From: Thermophilibacter immobilis
Lineage (GTDB): Bacteria; Actinomycetota; Coriobacteriia; Coriobacteriales; Atopobiaceae
Assembly: GCF_015277515.1 (NCBI RefSeq)
Contig: NZ_CP063767.1
Span: 868,001-932,000, forward strand
Reading direction: 5' to 3'
DNA: 64,000 nucleotides
Shown here: piece after piece, positions 61,374-64,000 of the stretch
Numbering within the stretch: position 1 is the stretch's first letter
Layout of the letters: every line of letters begins with the position of its first letter
Made by a program: the position numbers and the translations under genes
The notes under the pieces: generated by a model
What the model was told of the DNA's origin: nothing
Seen by the model: the letters and a program-made list of their open reading frames with translations, nothing else
Databases searched by the model: none

Positions 61374-61442
61374 GTTTCTGAAGAGAGTTTAGGTAATCTG
61401 AAAGAAGTGTTCAAGAATAATGAAGTAATCTTAAAAATGAAC
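61374..61442. promoter_or_regulatory. 34-bp operator copy 3 plus 20-bp-period motif, between paralog C and licD
   Basis: 61409-61442: on the minus strand GTTCA, 23 bp, TTGAAC, with ATTACTTCATTAT inside. 61374-61401: TTTCTGA and TAATCTGA about 20 bp apart, matching the motif before paralog A. The order of the two elements relative to the gene is the same in both promoters. Confidence 0.7.
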
Positions 61443-61545
61443 ACAACAAGAGGATGGAGCTAACAATAAGGAAGGGTGCGTAGGAGTAAGGTTAACTAGT
61501 TTAGTAGGTAACTAATTCGATTAGTCCAATAGGGAGTGCTTCAGC

Positions 61546-62382
61546 GTGAGACCCATACCTTCCGAAGAGATTCAGCCCTTGCTTCTTGGGGTTTTAAGGG
61601 CGTTTGCACGCTACTGTAACGCTCATGGGCTGCGTTATTTCTTGGACTACGGGACCCTTTTGGGTGCTGTGCGCCATAAGGGCTTCATCCCCTGGGATGA
61701 CGACGTTGACGTCTCCATGCTTCGAGATGACTACAAGCAGCTCCTGGCGCTAGCGCATGAGTCACCCTATCTTGACACAGAAAAGAAGTATCGAATTCTG
61801 CTTCCCGCTGAGCTTCCGAATTTCTATCCTTTTGTCAAGGTCGTGGACGAATCCACACTTGCGTACGAGAAGAACATCAAGCGAGAATATGCTCTGGGTA
61901 TCTGGCTGGACGTGTTCTGTCTCGTGCACTGCCCCGATGATGCCCAGGCATCCGCGCAGCTATTCTCGCAGCACCATCGATACAAGAAGATGAATGAGCT
62001 AGTCGTCTGCGGTAACGCCGTGGGCTCCAGACAAAAAATTCTCTATCCCTTTGCATCGGCGGCGGGCGCGGCTCTTCGACTCGTGGGCAGGGATAGTGAA
62101 CACTGGGCGCAACGCATGATTGGACTCGTAGAGGGTGCACCGTCCACGGGAGACGCGGTGGGCCAGCTGTCGTGGCCCGATTGTTTTGAGACCGACGTCT
62201 TCCCATCGTCATGGTGGGATGATGTGGTGGAGCTCGAGTTCGAGGGGGAGCGTTTCACGGTGCCTCGTGCCTATCATGAGGTGCTTCAGAAGCACTATGG
62301 TGACTACATGGAACTGCCCCCGGAGAAGGACCGTGTCCGCCATGATTTTGAGGCGTACTATCGAGGAGAACGTACGGCCTAA
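61546..62382 (+). CDS. licD: LicD-family phosphocholine transferase
   Basis: 278 aa from GTG 61546 (AGGGAG upstream). LicD signatures: LLGVLRAFARYCNAHGLRYFLDYGTLLGAVRHKGFIPWDDDVDVSMLRDDY (nucleotidyltransferase-fold metal motif DDDVD) and FPSSWWDDVVELEFEGERFTVPRAYHEVLQKHYGDYMELPPEKDR near the end. It transfers phosphocholine (or a similar phospho-group) from the CDP form to a glycan. Divergent from paralog C. Confidence 0.9.
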   Translation: MRPIPSEEIQPLLLGVLRAFARYCNAHGLRYFLDYGTLLGAVRHKGFIPWDDDVDVSMLRDDYKQLLALAHESPYLDTEKKYRILLPAELPNFYPFVKVVDESTLAYEKNIKREYALGIWLDVFCLVHCPDDAQASAQLFSQHHRYKKMNELVVCGNAVGSRQKILYPFASAAGAALRLVGRDSEHWAQRMIGLVEGAPSTGDAVGQLSWPDCFETDVFPSSWWDDVVELEFEGERFTVPRAYHEVLQKHYGDYMELPPEKDRVRHDFEAYYRGERTA

Positions 62383-62412
62383 AAAAGGACGGAATCATAC
62401 GAGGGGCGCTTG

Positions 62413-63294
62413 ATGGCAAAGACCATGACGATTTTCACCCCAACGTACAATCGGGGCTACATCATCGGGGAGCTCTACCAAAGCCTTCTCGCTCAGACCA
62501 GCCAGGACTTCTGCTGGCTGGTCGTTGATGACGGATCCACCGACGATACGGCATCCGTTATCTCCGGATTCATTGAAGAGGGCAGACTGGAAATCACGTA
62601 CCTCCACCAGGAGAACGGTGGCAAGCAGCGGGCCCACAACACGGGCGTAGCCGCCTGTGCGACGGAACTGTTCTTCTGCGTTGACTCGGATGATACGCTC
62701 GTTTCCTCGGCCGTACAGGATGTCCTCGAGCTGTGGGGCAGATGTCGTGAGGATTCCTCCCTTGCGGGCGTCATCGCCATGAGGGGGCGTTCCGTAAAGG
62801 AGCCCATGGGCACCTGGTTTCCCAAGGGGCTCACAAGGACGACCATGTGGGATCTCTACTACAAGTGGCATCACAGGGGGGATACGGCCCCAATCTACCG
62901 AACGGAACTGTTGCGGGCGTTTCCCTACGTCGTAGAGCCGAGCGAGAAGTTCATCGGTGAGACGTACGTCTACCATCAGATCGATCAGCACTACGAGCTC
63001 GCCGTGCTCGACAAGATTATCTGGATCTGCGAGTACCTACCCGACGGCTACACATCGCACGTGCGCCAGGTTACGCGCGAGAACCCCCGGGGCTACATGC
63101 GTCTGAAGCGCCTGTTCCTGGACTATTCGGACACCTTCCGCCTCAAAGCGGAGAACACCAGCCTCTACCTGGTGGGAGCTTACTTTGCAGGCTGCTTCGA
63201 CGAGGCCTATCGGGGACTTCCTAATAAGCCCTTGGCCACGCTCTGTGCCCCCCTCGCGTTCTTGCTCGCAAAGACTGTGTATCGTTCCCGCTAG
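62413..63294 (+). CDS. GT2-family glycosyltransferase
   Basis: 293 aa from ATG 62413 (GAGGGG upstream). Family 2 start MTIFTPTYNRGYIIGELYQSLLAQTSQDFCWLVVDDGSTDDT, then QENGGKQRAHNTGVAAC and FFCVDSDDTL (DxD metal motif). The middle WYKWHHRGDTAPIYRTELLRAFPYVVEPSEKFIGE-type region is shared with capsule and teichoic-side-chain transferases. It follows licD by 30 bases in the same operon, so it probably adds a sugar to the same polymer. Confidence 0.87.
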   Translation: MAKTMTIFTPTYNRGYIIGELYQSLLAQTSQDFCWLVVDDGSTDDTASVISGFIEEGRLEITYLHQENGGKQRAHNTGVAACATELFFCVDSDDTLVSSAVQDVLELWGRCREDSSLAGVIAMRGRSVKEPMGTWFPKGLTRTTMWDLYYKWHHRGDTAPIYRTELLRAFPYVVEPSEKFIGETYVYHQIDQHYELAVLDKIIWICEYLPDGYTSHVRQVTRENPRGYMRLKRLFLDYSDTFRLKAENTSLYLVGAYFAGCFDEAYRGLPNKPLATLCAPLAFLLAKTVYRSR

Positions 63295-63416
63295 AGGTTG
63301 GCGAAAGTGATGCTTTTTCGGCGGGCGATGCCAGCCATGCCTGATGGCCGCAGTCCATACCGTATGATTTGATATTCAAGTGTTCAAAGAGGGGATAGCA
63401 ATCTTGCGGAGTGCAC

Positions 63417-64000
63417 ATGGGCGATGAGAAGAAGGAGTCTCTGTCAATTCGACAGAACATGCTTTGGAATTCGGTGGGGTCGCTTTCCAATCTTGTCTGT
63501 CAGTGGGCCATCACCGTCCTCATCGTAAGGCTTTCGACGACGTATGACTCTGCGGGCATCTACTCGCTGGCCATGTCGGTGTATGGCATCTTTGCCCCCC
63601 TTGCTCAATATCGGACTTACACATATCAGATCTCTGACGTGCGTGGCGAGCACACCGTCGGGGAGTACCTTGCGTTCAGGCTTATCACCTGCCTCGGAGC
63701 ACTGGTTCTGACCATGGGCTACGCCGTGGCTACCTGCCGTCCTAATGCGCTCCCCGCGATTTTGCTCTATGCGCTCTACAAACTGTCAGGTCTTGTCATT
63801 GACGTCTTCCATGCGAGCGACCAGCAGTTCCACCGTATGGATTACATCGGAAAGTCCCTCTTCGCTCAAGGAGTCTCCTCGCTCGCGGTATTCATCCTTG
63901 CGTACCCACTTACCCAAAGCCTCGAGGCTACTATTTTCCTGATGATGGTGACAACAGTTCTAATCGGTGTATTTTACGATTACCCTCGTACCAATTTGCT
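63417..64000 (+). CDS. Wzx-like polysaccharide flippase, partial
   Basis: N-terminal 194 residues, running off the right edge. MATE/MOP superfamily layout: a polar start (MGDEKKESLSIRQNMLWNSVGSLSNLVCQW), then helices TVLIVRLSTTYDSAGIYSLAMSVYGIF, FRLITCLGALVLTMGYAVA, AILLYALYKLSGLVIDVFHASDQQFHRMDYIGK. Likely flips lipid-linked glycan units. Same strand as licD and the GT2 gene, 122 bases downstream. Confidence 0.8.
   Translation, partial: MGDEKKESLSIRQNMLWNSVGSLSNLVCQWAITVLIVRLSTTYDSAGIYSLAMSVYGIFAPLAQYRTYTYQISDVRGEHTVGEYLAFRLITCLGALVLTMGYAVATCRPNALPAILLYALYKLSGLVIDVFHASDQQFHRMDYIGKSLFAQGVSSLAVFILAYPLTQSLEATIFLMMVTTVLIGVFYDYPRTNL

Overview
The window looks like a chromosome segment of a high-GC actinobacterium, most likely class Coriobacteriia (an Olsenella/Atopobium-like genus). 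This taxon is inferred from gene content and codon style, not from a marker gene. There is no rRNA and no CRISPR array. The only tRNA is a tRNA-Val(GAC) that serves as an integration site.

Layout. (1) 1-1450: end of an adenine methyltransferase gene with a nonsense codon just before its DPPY motif. (2) 1449-6547: a compact 5-kb integrative element in tRNA-Val. It has imperfect 45-bp att repeats, a tyrosine integrase, an excisionase-like protein, a winged-helix replication-type protein with internal iteron-like repeats, a phBC6A51-like HTH protein and unknown genes. It rebuilds the tRNA 3' half with a compensated T-stem and supplies its own terminator. (3) 6.8-17.6 kb: housekeeping and transport genes: a heterodimeric ABC exporter, a dipeptidase, an EamA transporter, a flavin reductase, a D-Ala ligase with a VanA-like omega loop, a frameshifted NhaC, a YeiH-type transporter and a broken holin-like gene beside a large palindrome. 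(4) 17.7-22.2 kb: an AT-richer maltose-type PTS island (RpiR regulator, GH4 phospho-glucosidase, EIIBC, EIIA). (5) 22.3-25 kb: a metal-efflux P-type ATPase, a separate HMA metallochaperone and an ArsR regulator with a large inverted-repeat operator. (6) 25-33 kb: two sequence-related leader-peptide attenuators (before a dead hydratase gene and before cstA), xpt, an AbiEi/PD-(D/E)XK-like gene flanked by palindrome arrays of 72-bp period, and a trp-type attenuator with three Trp codons in front of a dead trpB2.

(7) 33-44 kb: a metallopeptidase, a glycosyltransferase, a peroxide module (Fur/PerR-like regulator, AhpC, and an AhpF-like reductase with permuted domain order), a MacB-like ABC protein, a HicAB pair with a frameshifted toxin, and several MITE-like palindromes. 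(8) 44-64 kb: a surface-glycopolymer locus. It includes a nucleotidyltransferase plus class V aminotransferase pair, an EutH permease, three paralogous wHTH-LicC-LicA fusion proteins, a LicB-like permease, LicD, an LTA-synthase-like phosphatase-fold enzyme, a YidC/Oxa1 domain fused to a CDP-glycerol glycerophosphotransferase, glycosyltransferases and a flippase cut by the window edge.

How the last region may work together (inference): choline and/or ethanolamine enters through the LicB-like protein and EutH. The LicA and LicC domains phosphorylate and CDP-activate it, and LicD transfers it to a teichoic-acid-like polymer made by the glycerophosphotransferase/LtaS-like pair. Three promoters in this region carry the same 34-bp operator (GTTCA-N23-TTGAAC), which suggests one regulon. 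The strongest candidates for undescribed biology are this regulon, the YidC-glycerophosphotransferase fusion, the palindrome array around the nuclease-like gene, and the twin leader-peptide attenuators.
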